A stretch of 64,000 bases of DNA, taken from Streptomyces sp. NBC_00464 (GTDB taxonomy: Bacteria > Actinomycetota > Actinomycetes > Streptomycetales > Streptomycetaceae). The notes beneath the pieces are model-generated. The model did not search any database. It was not told the origin of the DNA and saw only the letters and a list, made by a program, of their open reading frames with translations. The DNA is taken from positions 177,243 to 241,242 of the forward strand of contig NZ_CP107901.1 of assembly GCF_036013915.1 (NCBI RefSeq), read 5' to 3'. This document shows, one piece after another, positions 1 to 8,264 of the stretch; the stretch's first letter is position 1; each line of letters opens with the position of its first letter. Made by a program: the position numbers and the translations under genes.

Positions 1-115
1 CAGGGCCCGGCCCGTGGTCCGGAAATCGAAAGTTTTTGGTTGAACGGTTTCGGGCGGAGCGGCATGCTCGTCAATACGCCTGAAAACCAGCCGACATGCT
101 GCACGAAAGGCACTC

Positions 116-412
116 GTGATCACACACATTGTTCTTTTCAAGCTCAAGGACGGCATCGAGCGCTCCGCGCCTTCCGTGGTCGAGGCCGTGGAGTTCGCCA
201 GGGGGGTCGGCAGCAACGTTCCGGAACTCGTTGACTGGCGTGTGGGCTGGAACACCGTTGACCGGGACATCTCCTACGACTTCGTCGCGCTCGGGGTGCT
301 GCCGGATCTCGCCGCACTGGAGAAGTATCAGGCGAACGAGTACCACCAGGAGTCCGCGCGGAAATGGCGGGCGATATCCGACTGGGTCGTCGCCGACCTG
401 GAAGACCTCTGA
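116..412 (+). CDS. Dabb (stress-responsive alpha/beta-barrel) domain protein
   Basis: A 98-residue protein starting at GTG 116, with a GAAAGG ribosome site at 104-110. The MITHIVLFKLKDG start and the single ferredoxin-like fold length match the Dabb family, small dimeric alpha/beta barrels found as cyclases, isomerases or stress proteins. It is the first gene of a co-directional run to 5660, only 10 bp before the ligase, so a role in making or tailoring the cluster's precursor is inferred. The family is catalytically diverse and no active-site residue can be assigned from sequence alone. Family assignment is fairly sure; function is open. Confidence 0.75.
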   Translation: MITHIVLFKLKDGIERSAPSVVEAVEFARGVGSNVPELVDWRVGWNTVDRDISYDFVALGVLPDLAALEKYQANEYHQESARKWRAISDWVVADLEDL

Positions 413-422
413 AGGAGGATGG

Positions 423-1850
423 GTGTTCACGCAATACGACCCGGAATCCGCTGCGCTCACGGACGAGCTGCGCGGTCTGTTCGACGAGTTCGGTGCGGGG
501 AAGTGGTCGGCCGAAGACCTGGAAAGGCATCAGACCGACAAGCTGCGCGAAGTGCTCGCCTATGTCCGCGCCAATTCTCCGTTCTACCGGGAGAAGCTGA
601 GCGGGATATCTGACGAGGTCATTTCGGGGCTGCGGATCGAAGATATCCGGAACCTCCCCTTCACCACCAAAGCGGATCTGCAGGAGGCCCAGTTCGACCT
701 GCTCTCGCTCCCCGTCTCCGCGGCCTGGACCTTCTACGAGACCACCGGCACCACCGGAAGGCCCACCCCGTGTCCCCGCACCAACGGGGACACCATCCAC
801 AACAACTCGGTGCTCACCGCCTACTACCGGGACATCCTCGCGCCGCACGGTGACGGCCAGGTCATCGGCATCTCCGGCCCCACCGAACTGCACGCCACCG
901 GGGACACGTTCGGGGACGTGTGCCGCAACCTGGGTCACGCCGTCGCCAAGATGTGGCCGCACTCGCCGGTGATCGGATTCGACCGCGCCCTGGAGGTCAT
1001 GCGGCTGCTGCCGGTGACCGGGCTCTTCTGCACCCCGGGCATGGCCCTGCGGCTGGCCCAGAAGGCGGTCGAGGCGGGCCTCGACCCCCGGCGCGACTTC
1101 TCCCTCAACGTGCTCATGCTCACCGGCGAGCTGCTGTCACCCAGCCTGCGGGACAACATCGGCGAGCTCTGGGGGGCCGAGGCGCACAACTGCCTCTACG
1201 CGTCGCAGGAGGCCTCCGTCCTCGCGGCGGCCACCGCCGACGGAACGCTGCGCATCGCACCGCTGATCAACCTCTACGAGGTGATCGACCCCGTCACCGG
1301 TGAGGCGGTGGCGCCAGGACCCGACGGGGTGCGCTACGGCGAACTCGTCATCACGAACCTCTACACCGGCGCGAAGCCCCTCGTCCGCTACCGCACCGGG
1401 GACATGGTGCGGATGACCGAGGCCGGGCTCGGCGCCGCCGTGCCGGCGCACTCCGTCGAGCCCGTCGGACGCGTCCGCGACCGGCTCCGCCTCAACGGGC
1501 ACCTCGTCAACGGCTACGACCTCGAGAACCTGCTGCTGCGCCACTTCCGTGGCTACCTCGACTACCGGATCACCGTTTCCCACGACGACGCGGGTGCCGA
1601 CCTGCTGTCGCTGACCCTGAACACCGACCCGGACCGGGACCTGGGCGACGACATCGAACGGGCCGTGGCGAGCTGCCGCGAGGAACTGGACACCGCGCTG
1701 AGCGTGGACTTCGGCGACCCAGGACCCATCACCAGCACAGGAGCCATGGTCAGCTGGAAGGCCGCCCGCGTGGTGGACCTCCGCGCCCAGGGCGCCGACG
1801 CCTCGGCCGAGTCCCACTCGGCCGAGCGGATCGCCGGGACGAGGGCATGA
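423..1850 (+). CDS. PaaK-like AMP-forming acyl/aminoacyl ligase
   Basis: An adenylate-forming enzyme of about 475 residues, the length of phenylacetate-CoA ligases (PaaK family). The start is GTG 423 behind GAAGGAGG (411-418); the open frame runs further upstream but there it overlaps the Dabb gene and looks non-coding. Visible motifs are the phosphate-loop-like TTGTTGRPT, LFCTPG, the YRTGDMV hinge motif and GRVRDRLRLNG. PaaK relatives activate aromatic or amino acids as acyl-AMP and pass them to CoA or a carrier protein. A free-standing carrier protein lies at 7953 and the NRPS A domain looks dead, so I infer this enzyme charges a carrier protein in trans. The gene overlaps the aminotransferase by 4 bp (ATGA). 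The substrate is unknown. Confidence 0.85.
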   Translation: MFTQYDPESAALTDELRGLFDEFGAGKWSAEDLERHQTDKLREVLAYVRANSPFYREKLSGISDEVISGLRIEDIRNLPFTTKADLQEAQFDLLSLPVSAAWTFYETTGTTGRPTPCPRTNGDTIHNNSVLTAYYRDILAPHGDGQVIGISGPTELHATGDTFGDVCRNLGHAVAKMWPHSPVIGFDRALEVMRLLPVTGLFCTPGMALRLAQKAVEAGLDPRRDFSLNVLMLTGELLSPSLRDNIGELWGAEAHNCLYASQEASVLAAATADGTLRIAPLINLYEVIDPVTGEAVAPGPDGVRYGELVITNLYTGAKPLVRYRTGDMVRMTEAGLGAAVPAHSVEPVGRVRDRLRLNGHLVNGYDLENLLLRHFRGYLDYRITVSHDDAGADLLSLTLNTDPDRDLGDDIERAVASCREELDTALSVDFGDPGPITSTGAMVSWKAARVVDLRAQGADASAESHSAERIAGTRA

Positions 1851-2878
1851 CGGCCGGCCCGTCCCTGGCCGACTCCGCCCCCCGGCAGCGGCCGACGCAG
1901 CTCGGACTCGGGGCATGGGCGTACGACCGCGGAGAGTTCGTCCCGGCGACCGCCCCCCGGCTGCCGCTCTCCACCCAGGGCCTGCATTACGGGACCGCGG
2001 TCTTCGAAGGAATCCGCGCCTACCCCTCGGACAGCGGGCTGCGGCTGTTCCGGGCGCGCGAGCACTACGAACGCCTGCTGCGCGGGTGCCGGATCCTGCG
2101 CATCACCGGTATCCCCCCGACGGTCCAGGAGCTCATCGACATCACGGTCGAGTTGCTGCGCAGGAACGCACACGACGGAAACGTCTACATCCGTCCCCTG
2201 GCGCACAAGCTCTCCCTGCTGCCGGGCACGCCGCCCGGGGTCTCGCTGGCCGGGGTGTCCGACGCGCTGTCCCTCACCACGTTCGGATATCCGACCTCCG
2301 GAAAAGCCGAGGAGGTGCGCTGCGCCCTCAGCGCCTGGCGGCGCCCCGCCGGCGACGCGCTTCCCGTCCAGGCCAAGGTCGCCGGCGGCTATGTGACCAG
2401 CGCCCTCGCCTGCGACGAGGCGCGCGCGACCGGATACGACGACGCCATCCTCCTGGACCGCTGGGGCAACGTCGCCGAAGCGAGTACCGCGAACGTGTTC
2501 ATGGTGCGCGACGGCGTGCTCGTCACCCCGCCGGCCACCGGCGACCTGCTGCCCGGCATCACCAGGGACACCGTGATCACCCTGTGCCGGGAGAGCGGGA
2601 CGACGGTCCTGGAACGCACCCTCAGTCTTGCGGACCTCTACACCGCCGACGAGGTGTTCCTCACCTCGACCGGCAAGGGAGTGGCCTCCGTGGTCGAGCT
2701 GTCCGGCCGCAACATCGGCAGCGGCACCGCAGGACCGGTCACGGCCCGTGTGGCCGCGCTCTACCACTCCGCGACGGGGGCCGGGGACGTCGGCCATCCG
2801 GAGTGGCTCATCACCGTCCCGCCGTCCGAGCACCTGCCCCACCACCCACGCACGCCAAGCGAAGGGACCAACCGATGA
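1847..2878 (+). CDS. PLP-dependent class IV aminotransferase, branched-chain (BCAT) type
   Basis: A 343-residue fold-type IV aminotransferase. The HYGTAVFEGIRAY segment near residues 45-57 is the BCAT N-terminal signature. The PLP lysine lies in VQAKVAGGY (about residue 175), and downstream phosphate-binding motifs include GNVAEASTANVF and LTSTGKG. BCAT relatives interconvert 2-oxo acids and amino acids using glutamate. Start ATG 1847 overlaps the ligase stop, and its stop overlaps the next gene, implying translational coupling. Next to a BacA-type enzyme that makes a phenylpyruvate-like 2-oxo acid, it probably aminates that oxo acid. An aminodeoxychorismate-lyase-like role is less likely, because BCAT motifs are complete. 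Confidence 0.9.
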   Translation: MTAGPSLADSAPRQRPTQLGLGAWAYDRGEFVPATAPRLPLSTQGLHYGTAVFEGIRAYPSDSGLRLFRAREHYERLLRGCRILRITGIPPTVQELIDITVELLRRNAHDGNVYIRPLAHKLSLLPGTPPGVSLAGVSDALSLTTFGYPTSGKAEEVRCALSAWRRPAGDALPVQAKVAGGYVTSALACDEARATGYDDAILLDRWGNVAEASTANVFMVRDGVLVTPPATGDLLPGITRDTVITLCRESGTTVLERTLSLADLYTADEVFLTSTGKGVASVVELSGRNIGSGTAGPVTARVAALYHSATGAGDVGHPEWLITVPPSEHLPHHPRTPSEGTNR

Positions 2879-3516
2879 TGCCGTCCGACCTGATCTCCCT
2901 CCTGCGCCCCGGCTCCCACCAGCCGGTGGTCATCGGCACGCTCGGACCGCCCGGAACGAGCAGCGAGGTGGCGGCCAAGCGGTACATCGCCCAGGTGACC
3001 GGACCCGACGGACCGCGCGTCGACATCCGGATGTACGACACCTACGAGGGGGCGGGAGAAGCGCTCCAGGCCGGTGAGGTGAGCCATATCGTCGTGGCCA
3101 ACGCCTACAAGGCCGTCTTCCAGTTCTACATGGACCCGACCCTCGAACTGGCCGGGGTGTTCGTGATGGACACCCCGCTGTACGGAATCGCCACGCGGCG
3201 GGGAGCCGGACCGGCGCCGGACGTCCCGGTCATCTCCACCCACCCCTCGCCCGAGCCGATCATCGCCCAGCTCCTGCCCGAACGGCACGAGAGCTTCAAG
3301 GTGATCCACGAGGACTCCACCAGCGCCGCCGCCCGCGCGGTCGTGGACGGAAGCGCCGATCTCGCGCTGACCACCCTGCCGGCCGCGCAACTGCACGGCC
3401 TGGAGTTCATCTCCCGGACCCGGTCCATCTGCATGGTCTGGTCGGTGTTCGGCGCCGCCGCGGTGCGTACGCACAAGAACAAGAACAAGAAGGAGAGCAC
3501 CCCGTGCTACTCCTGA
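2875..3516 (+). CDS. BacA-type prephenate decarboxylase homologue
   Basis: A 213-residue protein of the prephenate-dehydratase fold, close in length to Bacillus BacA (about 204). As in BacA it has LGPPGTSSE (residues 23-31), the DTYE segment, a FYMDP...DTPLYGIA block, STSAAARAV and a C-terminal SICMVWSVFG. No ACT domain follows, unlike true prephenate dehydratases. BacA decarboxylates prephenate without aromatising it, giving dihydro-4-hydroxyphenylpyruvate, the entry step to anticapsin-like amino acids; homologues occur in aeruginosin and salinosporamide pathways. The gene is coupled to the aminotransferase and overlaps the next gene by 13 bp. The lysine/asparagine-rich tail (HKNKNKKES) is odd and may be unstructured. 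A prephenate-derived building block is inferred. Confidence 0.85.
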   Translation: MMPSDLISLLRPGSHQPVVIGTLGPPGTSSEVAAKRYIAQVTGPDGPRVDIRMYDTYEGAGEALQAGEVSHIVVANAYKAVFQFYMDPTLELAGVFVMDTPLYGIATRRGAGPAPDVPVISTHPSPEPIIAQLLPERHESFKVIHEDSTSAAARAVVDGSADLALTTLPAAQLHGLEFISRTRSICMVWSVFGAAAVRTHKNKNKKESTPCYS

Positions 3517-4493
3517 ATGGGGACCAGGTACGCCAGGCCCTGCCCGTGGCGCAGGCGCACCGGGTGGTGGCCGAGGTGATGCGCAGCTACAGCGCGGGCG
3601 ACGTCGTCCAGCCGGTGCGCACCGTGCTCGGATCCGGCCGGGACACCTCGCTGTTCGCCGCCATGCCGTGCCACGTCGTCGGAGAGCTCGACGCGGGATA
3701 CGGAATGAAGGCGGTGCTGCACGCGCCCGGCAACCACGCCCGGGGGCTGCCGACCCACGTGGGTCTGGTGGTGGTGTTCGACCCCGAGACCGCACAGCCG
3801 CTGGCCCTGATCGACGGTGCGTCCGTCACCGCCCTTCGTACGGCCGCGGCCTCCGCCGTGGCGACCGAGGCCCTGGCCGCCCCGGACGCCGGCGACCTGG
3901 CCCTGATCGGGGCCGGCACCCAGGCGCGCAGCCATCTGCTCGCGCTGCGGGACATCCGGCCGCTGCGCAGGGTCCGGCTGTGGAACCGGGGCCGCGCACG
4001 GGCCGAGGAGTTCGTGGCCTGGGCGCGGGAGACGGCGGGCATCGACGTCGAGCTGACGGCCACGCCCGCGGACGCGCTGTACGGCGCCGACCTGGTGTGC
4101 ACGACGGTCGACACGGTCGAACCCGTGGTCCGGGCGGCAGACCTGGCGGACGGCGTGCACATCAACGCCGTCGGCTCCTCCGTCCCGGGCAAGCGCGAGC
4201 TGGACGCGGGTGCGGTGGCCTCGTGCACGGTCTTCGTGGACAGCAGAGAGGGCGCCCTGCGCGAGTCCTCCGAGATCGCGGCGCCCGTCGAGGAGGGGCT
4301 GGTCCCCGCAGACCGGCCGCTGACCGAGATCGGCGAGGTGCTCCTGGGCAAGAGCCCCGGGCGCACCGGCCCCGCCGAGCGCACGCTCTACAAGTCGCTG
4401 GGCATGGCCGCGCAGGACGTCGCCTCCGGATTCGCCGTCGTCCGTGCCGCACGGCTTCTCGGCATCGGCACCGACGTCGAGTTCACCTGCTGA
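3504..4493 (+). CDS. Ornithine cyclodeaminase / mu-crystallin family reductase
   Basis: A 329-residue NAD(P)-binding protein starting at GTG 3504, inside the end of the BacA-like gene. It has the family's substrate-domain block DGASVTALRTAAASAVAT, the dinucleotide motif LIGAGTQARSHL and the late NAVGSSVPGKREL motif. Members include ornithine cyclodeaminase, ketimine/pyrroline-carboxylate reductases, alanine dehydrogenases and SbnB-type enzymes of diaminopropionate synthesis. No SbnA-like PLP partner is in the window, so a Dap pathway is not supported. A reductase or imine/enamine role on the cluster's unusual amino acid is more likely. The stop TGA ends at 4493, 25 bp before the next start. 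Confidence 0.85.
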   Translation: MLLLNGDQVRQALPVAQAHRVVAEVMRSYSAGDVVQPVRTVLGSGRDTSLFAAMPCHVVGELDAGYGMKAVLHAPGNHARGLPTHVGLVVVFDPETAQPLALIDGASVTALRTAAASAVATEALAAPDAGDLALIGAGTQARSHLLALRDIRPLRRVRLWNRGRARAEEFVAWARETAGIDVELTATPADALYGADLVCTTVDTVEPVVRAADLADGVHINAVGSSVPGKRELDAGAVASCTVFVDSREGALRESSEIAAPVEEGLVPADRPLTEIGEVLLGKSPGRTGPAERTLYKSLGMAAQDVASGFAVVRAARLLGIGTDVEFTC

Positions 4494-4518
4494 GACCCCA
4501 CGGAGAAGGACACACCGC

Positions 4519-4812
4519 ATGACGGCACTACTGATCGGCAACGTCGGAGTCATCGGCGACGAGCAGCGCATGGCGGAGTACCGCGCGAAGGTGCTCGACA
4601 CGCTGCGCCTGTACGGCGGAGGGTTCGTGATCCGGGGCGGGGAGTTCGAGGTGCTGGAGGGCGGGTGGCATCCCGAGCACATGTCGGTGATGGGGTTCCC
4701 CACGGCCGAACACGCCCGTCGCTGGTACGCCTCGCCCGAGTACCGTGCCATCGTCCCGCTCCGGGACGGCACGCACATGGACCTGGTCCTGGTCGAGGGG
4801 GAGGGCGCGTGA
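4519..4812 (+). CDS. DUF1330 family small protein
   Basis: A 97-residue protein from ATG 4519, preceded by GGAGAAGGA (4502-4510). The pattern of an early EYR, a central GGEFEVLEGGWHPE block, and AEHARRWYASPEYRAIVPLR matches DUF1330, a dimeric alpha/beta-barrel family structurally akin to Dabb. Its function is unknown. It is the second small barrel protein in this precursor cassette, and both could act as cyclase or isomerase accessories. It overlaps the PhzF-like gene by 4 bp (GTGA). Confidence 0.8.
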   Translation: MTALLIGNVGVIGDEQRMAEYRAKVLDTLRLYGGGFVIRGGEFEVLEGGWHPEHMSVMGFPTAEHARRWYASPEYRAIVPLRDGTHMDLVLVEGEGA

Positions 4813-5660
4813 CGACGCCGTCGCGCCGCCGGCGTCGCTTCGCTCAGGTCGATGTGTTCACCGAGGTCCCCTACGTCGGCAATCCCGTCGCCGTCGTCCT
4901 GGACGGCGACGGGATCTCCGACCGGGACATGGCACAGATCGCGCAGTGGACCAACCTGTCCGAGACGACGTTCGTCGTCCCGCCCACCTCCGGCGAGGCC
5001 GACTACAGGCTGCGGATCTTCACCCCGGGCGGTGAGATCCCGTTCGCCGGTCACCCCACGCTGGGTTCCGCGCACGCCTGGCTGGAGTCCGGAGGCACAC
5101 CGAAGAAGCCCGGGGAAGTCACCCAGGAGTGCGGACTCGGGCTCGTACCGGTGCGGATCTCCGAAGACGGCCTCGGCTTCCGGGCCCCCGCCCTGCGCCG
5201 CAGCGGCCCCCTGGAAGACGGGCATCTGGACCGCATCGCCCGTGGGCTGGGCATCGACCGCGCACGGATCGTCGGCCACCAGTGGGTCGACAACGGGCCC
5301 GGCTGGGCCGCCGTGCAACTCGCCTCGGCCGATGAGGTACTGGCCCTGAAGCCGGACGAGCAGCACATGGGCGAGCTGGTGCTCGGCGTGGTCGGCGCGT
5401 ATCCCGAGGACTCGCCCGTGCAGTTCGAGGCCCGTGCCTTCGCGCTGCCCAAGGGTGTGCGCGAGGACCCCGTCACCGGAAGCCTCACGGCGGGGCTCGC
5501 CCAGTGGCTCATCGGCGCCGGGAAGGCCCCGCGCGACTTCCGGGTCGGCCAGGGCACCTGCCTGGGACGCCAGGGCGTGCTCACCGTGGAGAGTCACGGC
5601 GAGGACATCTGGGTCGGCGGCGCGAGCGTGACCTGCGTCCGCGGCACCCTCGAAGCGTGA
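4809..5660 (+). CDS. PhzF-like isomerase
   Basis: A 283-residue protein of the PhzF/diaminopimelate-epimerase-like fold, with start GTG 4809. It keeps the N-terminal FTEVPYVGNPVAVVLD segment, the catalytic-glutamate motif LSETTFVV (about residues 53-60), FAGHPTLGSAHAW and the second-domain DPVTGSLTAGLAQWL. PhzF isomerises trans-2,3-dihydro-3-hydroxyanthranilate by proton shuttling. No other phenazine genes are nearby, so here it more likely shifts a double bond in a cyclohexadienyl intermediate downstream of the BacA homologue (inference). It is the last gene of the first operon-like block. Confidence 0.87.
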   Translation: MTTPSRRRRRFAQVDVFTEVPYVGNPVAVVLDGDGISDRDMAQIAQWTNLSETTFVVPPTSGEADYRLRIFTPGGEIPFAGHPTLGSAHAWLESGGTPKKPGEVTQECGLGLVPVRISEDGLGFRAPALRRSGPLEDGHLDRIARGLGIDRARIVGHQWVDNGPGWAAVQLASADEVLALKPDEQHMGELVLGVVGAYPEDSPVQFEARAFALPKGVREDPVTGSLTAGLAQWLIGAGKAPRDFRVGQGTCLGRQGVLTVESHGEDIWVGGASVTCVRGTLEA

Positions 5661-5678
5661 GAGCGGCGGTACGAACCG

Positions 5679-5710
5679 GCACCGGCCGACGGCGGCCGGC
5701 CGGTGGGTGC
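5679..5710 (+). terminator. Possible terminator hairpin after the precursor cassette
   Basis: An imperfect GC-rich stem (5' arm GCACCGGCCG at 5679-5688, 3' arm CGGCCGGTG plus TGC at 5697-5710, with a two-base bulge) lies 18 bp past the PhzF-like stop and before the ABC transporter. There is no T-run, which is common in Streptomyces. Confidence 0.35.
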
Positions 5711-5854
5711 TGTCGTCGGGGTCTGCGGGCGGGCGTTCAACCGGCCGCATTGTGCGCCGGTTTGCCCCCGTACGACGCATGGAATCGCCCGAGCCGGCGG
5801 GCATGACAGAGCGGTGACAGGCGGGCGACAGGCCCGCCCGCGACGGTGAGTGGC

Positions 5855-6793
5855 ATGAGACGAACAGCGATTGCAGTTTCAGGGCTGCGGAAGGCATACG
5901 GGGACAAGACCGTCCTCGATGGCATCGACTTCGATGTCGCCGCGGGATCGGTCTATTCCCTGCTCGGGCCGAACGGCGCGGGCAAGACCACGACCGTGAA
6001 CGTCCTGGCGACGCTGCTGACGGCCGACGCCGGTTCGGTGCAGGTCGCCGGGCACGACGTGGCGACCGCGACCAAGCAGGTGCGCGCCGCCATCGGCGTG
6101 ACCGGTCAGTTCGCCGCGGTGGACGACCTGCTCTCGGGCCGCGAGAACCTGCAGATGATGGTGGCCCTCAAGCGTGTGCGCTCCGGCGGCCAGCTGGTCA
6201 CGCGACTGCTTGAGCAGTTCGACCTGGTGGAGTCGGCGGACAAGATGGCGCGGACCTACTCCGGCGGTATGCGCCGGAAGCTGGACCTCGCCATGACGCT
6301 GGTCGGAAGCCCGGAGATCATCTTCCTGGACGAGCCGACCACGGGTCTCGACCCGCGCAGCAGGCGCACGATGTGGGGGATCGTCCGTGAGCTCGTGGCC
6401 GACGGCACCACGATCTTCCTCACCACCCAGTACCTGGAGGAGGCCGACGAACTCGCCGACCGCATCGCGGTCCTGAGCGAGGGCAAGTTCGTCGCCGAGG
6501 GCACCTCCGAGGAGCTGAAGCGGCTCATCCCCGGCGGGTACGTACGCCTGCGCTTCAACGACGCGGCCAACTACCACTCCGCCGCCACCGCGCTGCGCGA
6601 CGCCACGGCGGACGAGGAGACACGCTCGGTGCAGATCCCCAGCGACGGCACCCAGCGCGAGCTGCGCTCCATCCTCGACTGGCTGGACTCGTCCGGCATC
6701 GAGGCGGACGAACTGACCGTGCACACCCCCGACCTCGACGACGTCTTCCTCGCCCTGACCGAGCGCACGAGCAAGGAGGCGATCTCCAAGTGA
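5855..6793 (+). CDS. ABC transporter ATP-binding protein, DrrA-type
   Basis: An ATPase of about 312 residues. Walker A is GPNGAGKTT, the Q-loop is around VTGQFAAVDD, the signature is YSGGMRRKLDL, Walker B is IIFLDEPTTGLD, and the H-loop region is LTTQYLEEADELADR. The last 80 residues form the C-terminal extension typical of daunorubicin-resistance DrrA proteins. It starts at ATG 5855 (GTG 5846 is an alternative) and overlaps the permease gene by 4 bp. Placed between precursor and tailoring genes, it probably powers self-resistance export of the cluster's product. Confidence 0.92.
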   Translation: MRRTAIAVSGLRKAYGDKTVLDGIDFDVAAGSVYSLLGPNGAGKTTTVNVLATLLTADAGSVQVAGHDVATATKQVRAAIGVTGQFAAVDDLLSGRENLQMMVALKRVRSGGQLVTRLLEQFDLVESADKMARTYSGGMRRKLDLAMTLVGSPEIIFLDEPTTGLDPRSRRTMWGIVRELVADGTTIFLTTQYLEEADELADRIAVLSEGKFVAEGTSEELKRLIPGGYVRLRFNDAANYHSAATALRDATADEETRSVQIPSDGTQRELRSILDWLDSSGIEADELTVHTPDLDDVFLALTERTSKEAISK

Positions 6794-7551
6794 GTACTGT
6801 CTCGACGGCCCTGGCCGACTCCATGATCATGCTGCGCCGCAACGTGAAGCACACCACGCGGAACCCCGTCACGGTGTTCAACGCGATCCTGTTCCCGATC
6901 GTGATGATGCTCATGTTCGTCAAGGTGTTCGGCGGCGGTTTCAGCGTCGGCGTCCCCTACATCGACTACGCGACGCCCGGCCTGCTCGTGATGACCATCA
7001 GCTACGGGATGGGCGCCACCGCGACGGCCGTGAACGACGACATGGCCAAGGGCATCATCAACCGCTTCAAGACGATGGACGTCTCCCGCGGAGCCATGCT
7101 GACCGGACACGTCGTCATCACCACGGTGCGCTGCCTGGTGGCCTGCGCGGTCATCGTCGCGGTGGCCTTCGCGATGGGCTTCGACCCCAGCGCGAGCGCC
7201 TCGGACTGGCTCGGCGCCCTCGGTCTCGTCGCACTGGTCAGCTTCGCGGCCAGCTGGCTCATCATCGCCATGGGCCTGGCCGCCAAGACCGCGGCGGGGG
7301 CCGGCATGGCCGCCACCCCGCTGATCATGCTGCCGTTCCTCAGCAGCGCGTTCGTGCCCGCCGACACGATGGGCACGGGCGTGAAGCAGTTCGTGGAGTA
7401 CCAGCCCTTCACCCCGATCATCGAGACGCTGCGCGGCCTGCTGATGGGCGGCGTGTCGAGCGGCGACACGATCGCGGCCATCGCCTGGTGCGTCGGGTTC
7501 ACCGTCCTCGGGTACGTCTGGTCGGTCTCCACGTTCAAGAAGCGAGCCTGA
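6790..7551 (+). CDS. ABC-2 type permease, DrrB-type
   Basis: A 253-residue membrane protein starting at GTG 6790, coupled to the ATPase gene. About six hydrophobic segments are visible, for example at FNAILFPIVMMLMFVKVFGG, around residues 115-135 and 140-165, and near the C-terminus. The domain layout and the RNVKHTTRNPVTVF amphipathic N-terminus match DrrB-like ABC-2 permeases. With the preceding ATPase it forms an inner-membrane exporter, presumably for the PKS-NRPS product. Confidence 0.9.
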   Translation: MSTVSTALADSMIMLRRNVKHTTRNPVTVFNAILFPIVMMLMFVKVFGGGFSVGVPYIDYATPGLLVMTISYGMGATATAVNDDMAKGIINRFKTMDVSRGAMLTGHVVITTVRCLVACAVIVAVAFAMGFDPSASASDWLGALGLVALVSFAASWLIIAMGLAAKTAAGAGMAATPLIMLPFLSSAFVPADTMGTGVKQFVEYQPFTPIIETLRGLLMGGVSSGDTIAAIAWCVGFTVLGYVWSVSTFKKRA

Positions 7552-7952
7552 CGCGGACCGGCTGAGAACAGCTTGTGCGCGTCCCCTCCCGCGCCGCCTC
7601 GACGCCCGTGTCGCCGAGGCGGCGCCGGGCTGTCCGGCCGGGTGCCGGCGCAAGACCGACGGCGCCGTCACCGGGCCGGCTTTCGGACAGCGGGCACGGC
7701 GCCGGCGGCCGGTATCAGCATGCAGAGTCAGTGACCGCTCTCAACCCCGTCCGGTCGGCGAGCGCCGCACACCACCGTCACGGGATGGGCGGAAGACGAT
7801 CACGAGAGACTCGTCGAGCGGCCCCTGGGGAGCTGTCTCGCCGGCGGGACAGCGCAAGGACCCAGGCTCCGTGACGGTGGTGACGATCCGTGGGCGGGGC
7901 CAGTCGTGGCCGGCCGGGGCACTCCCGGCAGGCGAAGGAAGGGAAACGGGCA
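7552..7952 (+). other. Intergenic region before the carrier protein gene
   Basis: About 400 bp without a convincing gene; the small open frames lack ribosome sites. It separates the exporter from the carrier protein/P450/thioesterase block and probably carries that block's promoter, but no clear -35/-10 pair was found. The ribosome site GAAGGAAGGG at 7934-7943 belongs to the next gene. Confidence 0.5.
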
Positions 7953-8264
7953 ATGGAATCGTCGTCGCAGGTCCACGAGCGAGCCGGACAGGACGAGGCA
8001 GCAGAACGCCAGGCCGGTTCGCCGGGCGCGCCGGTGTCACTCGTGCGGGAGATCTCGCAGATGTGGGGAGAGCACTTCAGCGGCCACGAGGTCGGCGCGG
8101 ATGACGACTTCTTCGCGCTCGGCGGCAACTCGCTGACCGGAATCAAGATCATCGAGCAGGTGGTCCGGGACTACGGCGTCCAGCTGTCCGTACGCGACTT
8201 CTACCTGGCGCAGACCCCGGCCCGGGTCGCCGAGCTGATCGAGAAGGGGAGGGCACGGACGTGA
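7953..8264 (+). CDS. Free-standing peptidyl/acyl carrier protein
   Basis: A 103-residue carrier protein from ATG 7953. The core motif DDDFFALGGNSLTGIKII contains the phosphopantetheine serine and is PCP-like (GGNS) rather than PKS-ACP-like (GxDS). The first 30 residues are a charged linker. It overlaps the P450 gene by 4 bp and is followed by a thioesterase-like gene. This three-gene arrangement recalls discrete PCP plus P450 pairs that hydroxylate a tethered amino acid. I infer that the PaaK-like ligase charges it and the P450 acts on the bound substrate. Confidence 0.9.
   Translation: MESSSQVHERAGQDEAAERQAGSPGAPVSLVREISQMWGEHFSGHEVGADDDFFALGGNSLTGIKIIEQVVRDYGVQLSVRDFYLAQTPARVAELIEKGRART

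Noticed and set aside
129..422. N-terminal extension of the PaaK-like ligase frame
   Set aside because: It overlaps the Dabb gene in another frame and is Arg/Ser-rich. The GTG at 423 has a strong ribosome site.
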